Origin: Corythucha ciliata
Lineage: Eukaryota > Arthropoda > Insecta > Hemiptera > Tingidae
Length of the DNA stretch: 64,000 nt
Direction: 5' to 3'
Assembly: GCA_038030265.1 (NCBI GenBank)
Contig: CM075941.1
Location: 46,066,164-46,130,163, forward strand
Shown here: positions 31,703 through 43,311 of the stretch, piece after piece
Numbering within the stretch: the stretch's first letter is position 1
How the letters are laid out: each line of letters starts with the position of its first letter
The notes under the pieces: generated by a model
Database searches by the model: none
Told to the model about the DNA's origin: nothing
Seen by the model: the letters and a program-made list of their open reading frames with translations, nothing else
Made by a program: the position numbers and the translations under genes

Positions 31703-33830
31703 TCAAAGTAATTTCATAATAGTCGTGGGGTTGGCAGAACTAGCGTTTGATTCCAGCCAATTGGAACCGCGGTGCCTTCGCCGGACTTCAACGGTAAATG
31801 ACGACACTCCCGAGTGAATGGACTGGTAGCGACCAGCCAGGGCGACAAAACTCTCGTACAGTCTTTTCATCGTCATGGACAGTTGTTCGGGAGTGAACGG
31901 CGCAGGATTGAACTTGCTCACGATGAGTTTCTCCATGTTTTTAAGTTCCATCTTCGCGAACAAAAAAAAAAGATTAATGGGAAGGGGTATGAGTGGGAGG
32001 GAGGTGAGTTCCAACCGATAGAGTTTCAGCTTGACCCTGAAAACGATCGACGATATTCTTGAAGTAATCAAAGGCCATCGTGTTGTCGGTGGGGTAGTTT
32101 CGAGGAACAACTGAAAGCCTGAGAACCACTTCGGAGTCTTGTATACCTCGAGCGACGTCCGTCCTCAATTTACGGTTGAGAGCTTTATTTTTGTTCAAAG
32201 TTCTCTCAAGTTGCATGACGTTCCTTTTTAGAAGGTCGGCATCTTCGGCTACTTTTGTGATTTGTTTCAAACTGGCCGTATTCACTTCGGAGGAGAATCT
32301 GAAAAAAATTGTTCTGTGTTAAAAGACTTGTAAGGTTAACGCACAGGGAGATGGAGAGTGAATTTAGTACCTTTTCTGTTCTTTAACGAACGTCTTAAAA
32401 CAGTCTATTAAAGGCATCAATTCGGCAGGCACGAGTGTGTCCTTATGATTGGGTGTCTCACTTCGAGTCAACGACGCTGCCGTCCACGTCGTCAATGGGT
32501 TGGGCTTAGAGGTGGGAGTTCCCAGAGCGGTGAGTGATGCCGAACCACCGAGACCTGCGATAGAGGCGGCGGCGGATGCAGCCGCCTGGGACGTGGCTAG
32601 AGGGGCGAGACTCGTGGTTGGAGCCGCTGTTGATGACGTTAGGCCGAAATTCAACGTGGGCAGAGATGATGACGTCGTGGCAGCAGCGGTGCCGGTGACG
32701 GTGGAGGTGACGGTCGAAGGGGCGGCCGTCGTACCAAGGGTGAGAGACAGGCCGGGTGTTGAAACGGTGGGTGCGGCCGAGGAAATGGGCGTGGATAGCG
32801 TCGTAAACGAGGGCGCGGTGCTGTTCAAATTGAATGCCAAGCCACCGCTTGTTGGAGCAGTCGAAGTTTGAGCCGTTGTTGATCCAAAACCAAAACTAAA
32901 ACCTAAAAACCACACAAATCTTTATTTAAAAAACGAATAAAACGCAACGCCAAACAAACCTGAAGAAGCAGTCGTAGCGGCAGCTGCTGTAGTTGTCGTT
33001 GAGCTCGGTTGCGCCCCAAACCCAAGGCTAGTAGTTTTCGGAGCGTTCGATCCAAGGCCGAAATTAAGACCAGGCTGGGCTGGAACGGAAGCGGACGTTG
33101 TCGGTGTCCCAAAGGTCAAGCCCGTGGCCGTCGAAGCCGGCGTAAAGGTCCCTAGGGAACCACCCAGCGTGGGTTGCTGCCCAGGGGTAACTGGTGTGAG
33201 TCCAGGTAGTTTTAACCCACTGATCTGATTCTAATATCACGAAAATGCGTCAAAATTAGTGTAACACCAAAAAAATGTCAATATTCTCACGTTCTGCTGT
33301 TGACCCCAAGTAGGGGTCGTCGGAGTCTGAAATCCCGTGCCCCCGAAAGCCAGTCCCTGTTGTTGAGGAGTCGTCGATAGACCAAAAGCAGGAGCAGCGG
33401 TCTGTTGGGTCGGAGCACCAAACGCCGGAGCGGCCTGATGTTGCTGGGCGGTCGGAGTTCCAAACGCCGGTGCAGCCTGCTGTTGCTGCTGATGGCCGGT
33501 CGGAGTACCAAAAGCCGGAGCCGTCAGCTGCTGCTGCTGCGGAGCGGCTGAAGCTCCGAACGACGGAGCGGTCAGCTGCTGCTGTAGGGCCGGAGTCCCG
33601 AACGCAGGAGCAGCCTGCTGCTGCTGCTGCTGTTGTTGAAGAACAGAAGCTCCGAATGCCGGAGCGGCCTGCTGCTGCGGAGCCGGTGACCCGAACGCCG
33701 GAGCGGCTTGTTGAGAGGCCGGTGCTCCAAAAGCCGGAGCGACCTGTTGAGTTGGAGCGCCAAATGCAGGAACTCCTCCGGTTCCGGCAGGTTTCTGTCC
33801 AAACAGATTACTTCCCGTGCCACCGAACAT
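31703..33830 (-). CDS. NUP58: Nucleoporin NUP58 (p58/p45-like FG nucleoporin)
   Basis: NUP58 belongs to the NUP62-NUP58-NUP54 channel complex that fills the nuclear pore with FG repeats for transport-receptor passage. Five exons join in phase: 33291-33830, 32960-33224, 32371-32902, 32016-32298 and 31703-31951, encoding about 622 aa. Residues 1-180 are FG-type repeats (APAFGAP, FGTP) with Q runs from CAG repeats. Residues 181-430 are a Ser/Thr/Ala-rich FG region. A coiled-coil segment follows with LMPLIDCFKTFVKEQKR, MAFDYFKNIVDRFQ and FTPEQLSMTMKRLYESFVAL, then AGRYQSIH, matching the conserved NUP58 core with identical spacing. The donor of intron 4 is weak (GTTGGA) but keeps the frame. After SIH the C-terminus is short and not alignable to the usual C-terminal FG tail, so the final 30 residues are uncertain. 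Confidence 0.92.
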
Positions 33831-34250
33831 GACTTTATACTAAAAAAAACTATGCGAACACAAAAAACAAGCAAAATGAACTTTTACGAGCGTGTTTATT
33901 TCTTATCTACAGGAAATCAACCAAACCTGCAAGGACGTAGACCTTCTTGAGGGTTGAGGCTCCAACAGGTCTTTTTGGCGCTCTTTCTTAGTTAGATCCA
34001 CTGCCGCAAAAAATAGCAATAAGACGCTAATTCAAATGAAAAATGTGTAAAAAGGAGAAATTTTGCAATTACAAAACAGAAAACACTGTTGGAGAGGGGA
34101 ATCGAGTGTGCAAATCTGGCTAATTCGATAACTATTTTTGTTCTTACTTATTTTTTCAGCTCCTTAAGAAACCCAATGCCAGCGAATTTCGACAATTTCA
34201 CACGTCAGAAAAACAACAATCGGTTAAAATTGCGACTTTTTAAAAATCGT
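33831..34250. promoter_or_regulatory. NUP58 upstream region
   Basis: The minus-strand ATG at 33830 is preceded by about 250 bp of non-repetitive sequence that should include the 5' UTR and promoter. Family A-like text begins beyond about 34010. No specific promoter element is recognisable. Confidence 0.4.
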
Positions 34251-34252
34251 AT

Positions 34253-35465
34253 CATGGGCGTAGCCAGCGAGGGGCAGGGGTGAGCAGTTGCCCTCCCCTA
34301 GAATTAAAAACGCAGATTTCATGGGGCAGCTGCCCACCCCCAAAATTCCAAAAACACCTTCCCTGATCTGGCTAACAGAAACACAAATTTATTATATTTC
34401 GCTCCATAAAACCAATTTTGCGGTTTTTTCTCACTAAAAAACAACACATTTTCGCACATCGCTTTTCACCAAAAATTCGCGGATGTTTGTTACTGACAAA
34501 CTGATTTCGAGGGTCGGCGAAACCGATTTTGCCGATTTTTCGCACTAAAATCAACATTTTTTTTCAAGGTTCGACGTGCAATTTCGTGTGTTTTGGTTAG
34601 GTCAAATCGTGCTTAGACTGCTGGGCCATACAGACTTATGGTGGGAGAGAAACTGCCAGCTCTGTTTACTGTCTCAGGTCTAAACTTTAAAGTTTAGCTC
34701 CAAAACTATCACTTTCCGGGGTGTGAGGGAGAGAAGTTTCAATTTTTCGACATAAAATCCGAAATAGAAGGCTACAAACGACAGGTTTCCAGCAGATATT
34801 TATTTTTTGACGGATAGTGGCCGTTTCTGTGCAAATTTAGTCTCTGATGACCGTGAATTGACGCGATTCTAACCTCCAGATCCTGTTGAAGCCTGAAAAA
34901 AGGCAATGGTTCATCTGTAATTTTCGCCTGTGAATCTGCCCACAGGCGTGGTGGATCCAGTTTTTCCTCAAGAGGAGTTGCACAGAATCCCCCCCCCCCC
35001 ATTTAACTCGTGAATGAGCACTATTTTTAGCGTCGAATTGACGTTTTTCTTTAATTTTAGGCGAAACTGAGTGCTTTTTCTCAATTCTACCTCGAACTAT
35101 AGCCTATTTTCTTCATTTTAACCGTAAAAAGGTCTCAAAAAACCGTGAAATAACTCATTTTTGATTTACTATTTTAATTACGGTCAGCACTGGGCATCGC
35201 CTATAAACCGCGAATAGGTGCGTTCTTTCAATTTCAGCCGCAAAAAAACAGTTTTTCCTCAATGTAACCTGCGAATGAACGCTATTTCTCAATTTTAGCC
35301 ACGTTACACTATAATCAACAAAAAACTGTGACAATTTTGCCAATTCATTTTCCCTCAATTTGAGCCTCAAATGCGTGCTTTAATCTCAATTCTGCCTTTG
35401 AGCAATTCCCCCCCTTCAAATTTCAGCATTGAAAAGGTCCAAATAATACTCATGTTAACGAATTT
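34253..35465 (+). mobile_element. Truncated copy of the GGGCGTAGCCAGC hAT-like family
   Basis: The left end reads CATGGGCGTAGCCAGCGAGG and continues through GGGGCAGCTGCCCACCCC. A block follows (34745-35020, 'gacataaaatccgaaatagaaggcta') and then family A monomers in reverse sense. The same order is found inverted at 45811-47283 (complete) and, without the terminus, at 61598-62967. The far terminus of this copy is missing. It is non-coding. Confidence 0.78.
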
Positions 35466-35847
35466 CATTAATTTTGATTCGGACGTTGCATCGCGAACCT
35501 CGCAGCCCAACATATATAGTTAAGAAATAACAAAAATTGAAAATTATAAATGAAATAGTGAATGAACAAAAGCAAATAAACAAACTTAGGTCCTAAAAGT
35601 TTGCTATTTAGACCCGCTAATCATTCTACATAATAACTATATCCACGGCATCAATGGTATTTAAACCACGACAGGCGCGGATTCAGGATTTGCTCAAAGC
35701 AGAGGATTGAGAAATCCAGTGCTTACTTGTTCTAATAAAAATGACTTGACAGGCGCATTCACTCCATAAAAATTAATAGCTAAACTAGCTAAATATTCTA
35801 AAGCTAAGCTAGCTAACCATACAAACGGCTACTAGGCTGACTATAAT
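35466..35847. other. Unclassified intergenic stretch
   Basis: The stretch is AT-rich, with a CAGGCGCGGATTCAGGATTTG segment near 35674 that resembles a text near 19280 and may be a transposon terminus. Nothing else is recognised. Confidence 0.4.
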
Positions 35848-36466
35848 CAGTGGCGTAGCGTATGGAGGGGGCGGTGGGGCGGCCCGCCCCGCGGGCATCA
35901 CTTGAAATGGGGCATCAGTCCGGTTTGAGACTTTTGTTTTTATTTCTTATTTATTTTTAGAAATCGTGCCTTTAGGACGACCAAGAGGCACCAAAACCTT
36001 ACAAAATGGTCCATTGCAGACCAGGGCACCCCCAAGAGCTATCTATATAACAGTATAACACGGTTGTCAGTTGGTCGTGGGAGCGGAGGCGTAAAAACTA
36101 CAATGAAGTTGACCGAAAGCTGAGTCTTGGCGATGCCATATGGCTCTCTATATGGAGGCAAAACAGTTTGAGAACTGGCCGGAGCATGCCGCAGGGGCTG
36201 TGGGTTGCATCCCACAACCGGTCAGTGTGTAAACTGGAAGACTTTGACAGAGCCAACCTCACGGAATTGAGGTCTTTTGATTAACCAAAGGAGGAAAAAT
36301 TGTTTTAATGAAGAGTCGAATCCGTAAAATTGTGTTTTATAGAGCCAAATTACCGGCAAAATTGGTATTTTGAGTATGCAAGTTCCGCGAATTCTGTTGT
36401 TTGAAGATACTAACCCTCAAGATTGGTTTCTTGAACGAATAAATGCCCTTGAGATTGGTTTATTCA

Positions 36467-37392
36467 CATGGCCGGATTTAGAGAACGAGAGGCCCCTATA
36501 GGCACCTGATTGAGAAGGGCCCTCTTTTTTCAACCCCACCCCCGCACCCGAGTGGTGGGGGGGGGGGCTTTTCGGGCCCGGGGATGGAACTCAATGGGGC
36601 CCTTTCACATTATCCCCCCCCCCACTGATTTATCGTCTTGCTATAGTGTCAAATATTTTAAATCACAAAAAAAGGTCCAATCACAGGAAATCTGCAAACC
36701 ACATAAAGCTCTAACCATAATAAAGCCCGAACAACAGCGAAGCTCCAACCACAAAAAGCTCTGACCACAGTGAAGCTCCAAGCACAAAAAAGGCCTGGCC
36801 AACCACGGCAAATATCGCCAACATAGCGATATAACATAGCTCCAACCACAACACGCAGAGCTCCAAACCACAACATAGCTCCGAACCACAACATAGCTCC
36901 GAACCACAACCAAAGCTCCGAACCACAGCAAAGTACCAAACACAAAAATCTCTAACCACAGTAAAACTCTAACCACAATTAAGCTCCAACCACAGCAAAT
37001 CTCCAAACCCCAGCAAAAGTCCAAACCACATCCAAGGACCAAGCCATGAAAATCTCTTACTACAGTGAACCTCAAAACCACATCATACAATCCACAGTAC
37101 AGTCTCCACAGCTTCAAAGACAAGAAAGTTAAGTGCACAAAACGCTGTAACCAAAGCGCCAGCCAGTTAAGCTATAACCACGAAGTTGGCCCAACCACAG
37201 CAGAGCTTCAACCATTGTAAAGAGATCCGTTCCTCCCCTTTCTTGATTTACAAAATCCGGGCCCCCAAGAAAGGCCGGGCCCAGGAGTAACAAACCCAGT
37301 ACCCCCTGCCGCTCAACAGGGCTGTGAGTGCAGAGGCATCGGCAGGTGTCTCTTCGAGCTGAGCACCTTTTCTGACAATGAGAAATGGCCTG
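36467..37392. mobile_element. Nested hAT-like element carrying a minisatellite
   Basis: The element begins CATGGCCGGATTTAG and ends TGGCCTG. It is flanked by TTTATTCA (36459-36466) and TTTATTGA (37393-37400), an 8-bp duplication with one difference. The related copy near 53385-53420 has the uninterrupted text 'gattggttttttgaagtgcc' where this copy has 'gattggtttatt', then the insertion, then 'gaagcgc'. That directly shows the empty site. The interior is a minisatellite plus G9 and C9 tracts. Confidence 0.8.
36690..37225. repeat. Minisatellite, unit about CTCCGAACCACAACAAAG
   Basis: About thirty units of about 16-20 bp with the core GCTCCGAACCACAACAAA are arranged in tandem with moderate divergence. 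The best-conserved units lie at 36840-36925. Long open frames on the minus strand (36641-37138 and overlapping) come only from this repeat. Confidence 0.85.
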
Positions 37393-38039
37393 TTTATTGA
37401 AGCGCAAAAACCTGTGAAGTTCGTTCTACTCAGAGTCAATCCTCGAAATTAGGAGTTTCAGGAGTTAAACCCGTGAAAGTGGTTTTTGAAAAGCCCGACC
37501 CTCAAAGTTTGTGTTTTTCATGTGAGCCAAGCTCATGAGGTTTTTTTTCTGCTTAGCCAAACCCTCAAGATTGTTATTTCAACGATTAAACCCCACGAAA
37601 TCGGTTTCTGGAAGACCCATTCTCGCGAAGTTGATACTCTCCGGAACATCCCCCCCCCCCAACTTTGATCGTACATCATATTGGCTTAATTACTGCAAAT
37701 CTGGCTCACAGGGACTATTAAACTGCTGATTTTTGCCCCAAGAAACATTCCCACGCCAAGAATCTTTCAATATCTGACACCACGGTCTGTTTATTCCGAA
37801 AAAAAGCCGAATATGTTCAATAGGAAGTTAAATAGGGCATGGTCCTTCCCTGGTGAATCGAATACGATGTTTGGGAGAAAGTTTACCCTACCCTAAGTCC
37901 TGGATGATTTCCGATTGAGGCGAATAGCGCGATATTCGCATGTTTTGATAGTGGCGGGGGGGGGGCATCAACCATGACCACCGCCCCGGGCATCAAAATG
38001 TCACGCTACGCCCCTGACTATAATCGCGTTTCGCGTCCA

Positions 38040-39074
38040 AAAAATGGCAAAACTGATTATTATTCGCGTCTCGAATTTATAGTTAAACTGACAAGGGCCG
38101 GATTTATGCCTAGGCAGACTAGGCAGCTGGCTACTGGGATACAATTGGGGAAATTAAAGCTCTATAATTAGCTACTAAAATTAGGAAAAACGATAATTCC
38201 TGGCTCAAATTGAGAAAAATGGTTCATTCACTGAGTAAATTAATAAAAACGCCAATTCGCGAAGGTGTCAATGGTGGAGGCAAGGAGGGGAGGGAATAAA
38301 ATTGAGAAATCATGTTAATTCACGGATAAAGAGTAGAAAAACTCAAATTGACTGGTGAAATAAAGAAAAATTGCTATTTAGCTGCTAATATATGAAAAAC
38401 GTTAATTGGAGGCTGATATATTGAGTCAAAAAGCGCTAATTCCAGGCTGAAATTGAGAAAAATCGTGAATTATCAGCTAAGATGAGGAAAAACGCAATTT
38501 CGCGGCCAACATTGGGAAAAATCGCTAATTCAGGGCTAGAATTGAGAAAACCTCGTCTTCTTAGAAGCAACTTTTTGGCTAAAATAGAAAAAAAAATTAA
38601 CTCTTAGCTAAATGTGAAAAAATCAGTAAATTGCGGCAACAATTAATAAAAATGTCTCATTCATATTGTAAAATTGAGAAAAAGAGCCAATTCGCGGCTA
38701 AAATTGAGAAAAACAGGCAACAGGCATCGTGTTGGGCTATGCCCTTCCATCGTCGTCCGGATAACATCAGTTTAATTAATTTATTAATTAAAAACAGGCA
38801 ATCCACGGACCACGGATAATATCGAGAATCTTGCCAATTCACAGATAAAGTGTAGAATGAGCGCTAATTCACGAAAACACATGTATCGTCCTCTTAAGAC
38901 CAATTCGTTGCTAAAATAGAGACGCTAAAAGTTGATAAATGGCTAAATTACGACTAAAATTAGTGAAATTGAGAAACAGCGCTAATTCGTCGTTGAAATT
39001 GAGAAAAACTCAATTCATGGCCGAAAATGAGAAAAATCCCTGTTTAGCTAGTAATTTAAGAATAACGCTAATTG
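38040..39074 (+). repeat. Family A array, forward orientation
   Basis: Diverged GCTAAAATTGAGAAAAA and CGCTAATTC monomers run from about 38160 up to the insertion site of the next element at 39075. They resume with the same phase after 41280. Confidence 0.78.
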
Positions 39075-41272
39075 CATGGGCGTATAGGTGCGGGGAGGGA
39101 TATGGGGGATAACCCCCCCCCCCCCAGAGCTACAAGTATACGAACGAAGGAGCACTAGTACCATAACGAAGAGCCCCAGGTTTAGCAGATTTTCTGGACC
39201 TAAAACAGCCAGAAAAAGTTCGAGTACGTCCACCTTTTTCCTTGGACTTCAGACCCAAAGCAGTAGTGTGCCGAGGTACGGGAAGGAGGGGGGGGGCAAC
39301 CCGGCCCCTCTATCAGACAAAAATCGGTAATATTCGTGGCTATAGCTGCTCAAAAGCGCTGATTCATGGTCTCGCGATGCAACTTCGAGACTAAAATTTA
39401 AAAAAAATCGCTGATTCACGGGACATGGAGGCCATTCTACGAATAAATTGTGGAAATCAACGCAAAAGTGTTGTATTTGGGCAAACCCCGCGGTTAAGGT
39501 TGAGAAAATACGCTATAATATTGACAAATAAAAGACGCTTTCAGGTTAAATTGGACAAAAATGGCAAATTCACAACTGAAATGGCGTAAAATCGCCCATT
39601 CGCGTATGAAAAGGGGGATAGGATGCTGAATGGCCGCAAAATTAGCACAAAACGCTATTTCACAGCTGAAATTTGGAAAAACGTTAATTCGTGTTTACAA
39701 AATGAAGAAAATCACTAATTCGAGGCAAAAATTGAAAAAAATCACCAATCAGCACAGCCAAAAATAAGACAAACGTTCATTTTCAGTTCAAACTGGGGAA
39801 AAGTGCTAATTCTCAGTTAAAAATGGAAAAAATTGCTAATTTGCAGCTTAAATGAGTCAAACGTCAATTCTTGGCAAATATTGACAAAACTCGGTAGGTA
39901 ATGCACGGGTTGGAAATGCTACCACGCTGCTTAAATTTAGAAAAAGCGATAATTCGCTGCTAAAATTGAGAGACATCACTAATTCTCGCATTAAGCGTCG
40001 TGAAATTTATAATTTAAAAAAGATGATTTTTTGACGGAAATGGATGGATAGATGTAAATGTTTTGATTGAAAAAAGTTTGAACAAAAAAATTTACATTTA
40101 CAATTTAAATTCGCACCTTCTGAAGGCATTTTTGTGACTAAAATTGCAGAAAAATGGCAAATTCATGCATGGCTATAGTATAATGTTAAAAAATACGCTA
40201 ATTCACGGCTAGAACTGCCATGAAGCAATAATCTATACATATAAAAGTTATAGAAAATTGCTAATGCGGTGGTAAAATGAGAAAACCCGCTAATTTTCGG
40301 GTAATATTTAGAAAATATAATCAGCCAGGCCCTATTGCACAATGTTTTATTAGCTAATAATAGCTAATAATACAGCTGTAATATTAGCTAATAAAACATT
40401 GTGCAATAGGGCCCTGGTCAAAATTAAGAGAAAGGTTAATTTTAAGTATAAAATTGTGAAAATTGCTGATTCGCGGCTAAAAATGGAAAAAACTCGCCAA
40501 TTTACAGGTAAAATAGCGTCAAACGCCAATGACTGTAATAGAGAAAATTCGCTAAGTCACAGGTTTGAAACGCTACAGTTGACGCGGTTGAAATTGAGAA
40601 AAATTCTAATTTGCGCCAAAATCTGAATATACGCCAATTTGCGGATTCTGAAGGCAACTTTTCAGGCTGAAATTGAAAAAAAGTGCCAATTTATGGCAAT
40701 AGGGGAAGAAACCGCTAATTCGCGAGTAAACTGAGAAAAATTGCTCATGCATTGCGTATGGTGAAACAAAAAAATCCTAATTCGTGAAAAGTCCACCTAT
40801 TTTGTGACTAATATTGAGGAAAACACTTAAGAAAACGTTAATTTCCAGCTAAAACTGAGAAAAGTGCTAACCCCCTGGTAAAAAAAATTTTAAAAATCAG
40901 TAATATGCTACTGAAGTTGAGGAGAACGCCAAAACTCGTGGATAATTAAGAAACATCGTTCACGGGATAAAAACCATACTTTGCTGCTAAAGTTGAGAAA
41001 ATGCGCCAATTCATGGCTATTGGAGGGGGTGGGCAAAACCGCTAATCTGCGGCTGAAATTGTGAAGAACGATACACTCGGCCAAAATTGAGAAAAGCGCT
41101 AATTTGTGGGTAGAGTCCAAAAATAGCCCTTAACTGAGAGATTGAGGCTGTGATGAGGCCAGCAAGATGTCCAGATTCAATAGTGTGCTGGCTGGGTGGA
41201 ATGATGGCTACTCTTACGAGATTTCAATCTGATTCCCCCCCCCCCCAGGACAAATTCCTACCTACGCCACTG
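39075..41272. mobile_element. Non-autonomous hAT-like element filled with family A units
   Basis: The left end CATGGGCGTATAGGT and the inverted right end CAGTGGCGTAGGT (reading inward) form an imperfect terminal pair. GCTAATTG flanks both sides (39067-39074 and 41273-41280). Removing the element restores a family A monomer ('aagaataacgctaattg' then 'atgtctaaaatt'). GCTAATT is itself common in family A, so the duplication alone is weak. The termini strengthen it. The interior is mostly family A forward, with C13 tracts close to both ends (39109-39124 and 41234-41247). Confidence 0.7.
40325..40417. mobile_element. Palindromic MITE
   Basis: The ends are CCAGGCCCTATTGCACAATG and, inverted, CCAGGGCCCTATTGCACAAT. 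The arms continue complementary through TTTTATTAGCTAATA to a short AT-rich centre with CAGCTG. The whole 93 bp folds into one hairpin. No target duplication is evident. It interrupts a family A array. Confidence 0.85.
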
Positions 41273-41280
41273 GCTAATTG

Positions 41281-42165
41281 ATGTCTAAAATTAAACTAAC
41301 AATGCTAATTCGCGGCTAAAAATGAGAAACCCACAGTAACGGGTATATGTAGCGGTGTCGACCTTGACCAGCTATGGCTAGGCCGCAGGACTTTCACGTG
41401 CCAGGTCAATTCCCCGGAGTCCTGACAGGTCTATCCTGGCAATGTGCCCTCCACGGTATCAAATTAGGGCGGGAAGAAGGCACACACCTGGTACCGCGCT
41501 AGTTCTGTACACGCCAAGCTTCTAATTCAGGCCCTAAAAATGGCAAAAATGAGTACAATGTGGTACAAAAACAGCTGAACTGACAGTTCGATCCATGAAA
41601 AGGCTCAACGTAAAGCGATATTTATCCTAAAAATGGCAAAAACCGAACTCCAAAAATGGCCATAAGTATAGCCATTCGCACGTGGAGAATGTTTAAAACT
41701 GAAGATTCGAGCCCTCAAAATGCAAAAAAACTGACCATCTGGCGTTCGAAAAATGGCCAAACTGACCATTCACACCTTCAAAATGGCTAAATTTAGATTT
41801 TGCGACCTAAAAAACAATCAAACCAGCAATTCAAGCCCTGATGGCTTGACGGACCATCTGGGCTATAGATTAACGCAATATCTTGTAAGCGGTGGGAAAA
41901 TATTCGAGATTGGTTCGACGAATAGCCATGAAATTACCAGTTTTGAGACTAAATATACTGTAACGATAATATGCTAATAATGGCTAATGCCAATATGGCT
42001 AATGTGCGTAAAATTGACAAATATTCGTGAAACTGCGTGTTTTCGAGGATAAACAGCCGTGAAATGACATGATTTTAGGCGTCGGAGGGGGGGGGGACGA
42101 AATTGAAACTCAATAATTTTGCGTTTGAACGTGATTCAATGTCTATAGGCCCCGGGGTCGGCCAA
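41281..42165 (+). repeat. Family A end, family D array and unclassified text
   Basis: Family A ends near 41335. A GC-rich segment (41340-41515) is treated separately. Family D forward monomers run at about 41520-41800. 41800-42165 shows only scattered motifs and a G9 tract at 42086. Confidence 0.6.
41340..41515 (+). repeat. Possible tRNA-derived SINE head
   Basis: The segment has TATGGCTAGGCCGCAGGA, similar to an RNA polymerase III A box region. About 35 nt later comes AGGTCAATTCCCCGG, similar to a B box, which is tRNA-like spacing. There is no full cloverleaf that I can fold by eye and no A-rich tail. It could be chance similarity. Confidence 0.3.
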
Positions 42166-42615
42166 CTTCAAAGTTCTGTTTGGCCTACAGCCGAGTTTTA
42201 AGAGCTTAAACGCCAGATTAGCCAGTCAATAAAGAAATTTCAGGTCAAAAAGTCGCGGAATGCAGCAAAACTGCTGCATGCGAGTTAAAAGACTGCAAGT
42301 TTCGGTTCGAGACGTTTAAATATTTGCGAGTTTTTGCTGTGCAGTGCGAAACATCAAGTTTCTGGTATTTTTACGGCGTGGAGCCCAGTATAGCCTGTGC
42401 CTAAAACGCCACAAGCTTGTGAATAACCCAGAAATTGCATCGTTCGGGTCTCCATCCCTGTTTGTAATGTTTTTAAATGTTTTTAAAAAACCAGCATGCA
42501 ATATATCTTCAAACATGGCTCAAATATCCGCGAAATTGCAAAGTTCTGGTCGTTTTTTGTGTGTTGAATTGCAAGTGTATTGTCTTTATTATTGCGAAAT
42601 TGCATTTTTTTGAAT

Positions 42616-42647
<32 letters not shown>

Positions 42648-43030
42648 TGGCCACGGAATTCGACAGCCGCAAAATTGCAACGTTTTAAAGGCAAAGAAAA
42701 TTATATGTTTTCTGGTTAAATATTCGCGTCAATTTCGGGTCTTAATTTAAGCAAAATGGCAAGTGCTCCGGGCCTTCCTCGTTTCTTTTAGTGGCCGCGT
42801 GCACTGTAGGCTAGCCGCGGCTCCGACTGCGCCGTGTAATTGCAACATTTAGAGCTTGTAATAGTTGTGAATTCTGCAATTTCAGGTCCTGATTAGAGTG
42901 AAATTCCAAGTTTCCTGGCTTAATATCCGCGATATTGACAGTTTAGGGTGATCAGGCTTTAATTTCCGCGAAATTAACAAGTTTAGGGTCTTCATTTAAG
43001 AGAAATTTCACGTTTCAGGTGTTGAGATCA
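42166..43030 (+). repeat. Family F array with T29 tract
   Basis: Diverged units built on CGCGAAATTGCAAGTTTC and GGTCTTAATTT are spaced about 45-60 bp apart. A run of about 29 T lies at 42617-42646. The same family appears near 3145-3365. No gene is seen. Confidence 0.65.
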
Positions 43031-43311
43031 TGCAACGTCCAGTTCTTCGAGTCAGTCCAATTTTGGCTTTCGTGCTGGATGATGTCCCGTTTCTTGACGT
43101 TTCGGTCAAATGAGACAAAAAGGGGTCAGAAAACCACAAACAGGCAAAGTCAAAAGGTCATGATTTATGAGATGACTAATAGAATAATTGAACAAACGTT
43201 GAAAAACAAAGAAACAAAATTTCCACAGCTCAAAATGATATGTCGGTAACTCGTGACACTAAAAAATGTAGAAAAAAAATATTCGTCGCTTTTTTATCCG
43301 TCAGTACCGTT
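43031..43311. other. 3' flank of the acidic HEN1 exons
   Basis: This unique-looking sequence downstream (minus strand) of the stop at 43312-43314 should contain the 3' UTR. No clear AATAAA on the minus strand was found within 250 bp. Confidence 0.4.

Larger units (their letters stand above)
35848..38016. mobile_element. Non-autonomous hAT-like element with perfect 8-bp TSD
   Basis: The element starts CAGTGGCGTAGCGT and ends ACGCTACGCCCCTG, an inverted terminal pair with one mismatch over 14 bp. It is flanked on both sides by ACTATAAT (35840-35847 and 38017-38024), an 8-bp target duplication as made by hAT transposases. The interior consists of family E units, the terminal GCCCGGGGCGGTGG-type GC block, and a second inserted element (36467-37392). 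No transposase is encoded. A related copy lies at about 53040-57216. Confidence 0.87.

Noticed and set aside
31974..32110. Apparent frameshift in NUP58 after DRFQ
   Set aside because: Reading through suggested an extra base. Splicing at GTTGGA (donor base 32015) to ATG at 31951 keeps phase and restores the exact family spacing, so no frameshift is needed.
32449..32871. 140-codon plus-strand open frame
   Set aside because: It is antisense to a NUP58 exon with strong family similarity. The frame is a shadow of Ala/Thr/Ser-rich coding sequence.
36641..37138. 165-codon hydrophobic minus-strand open frame
   Set aside because: It lies wholly within the 18-bp minisatellite. The apparent protein is a by-product of a repeat whose unit has no stop in that frame.
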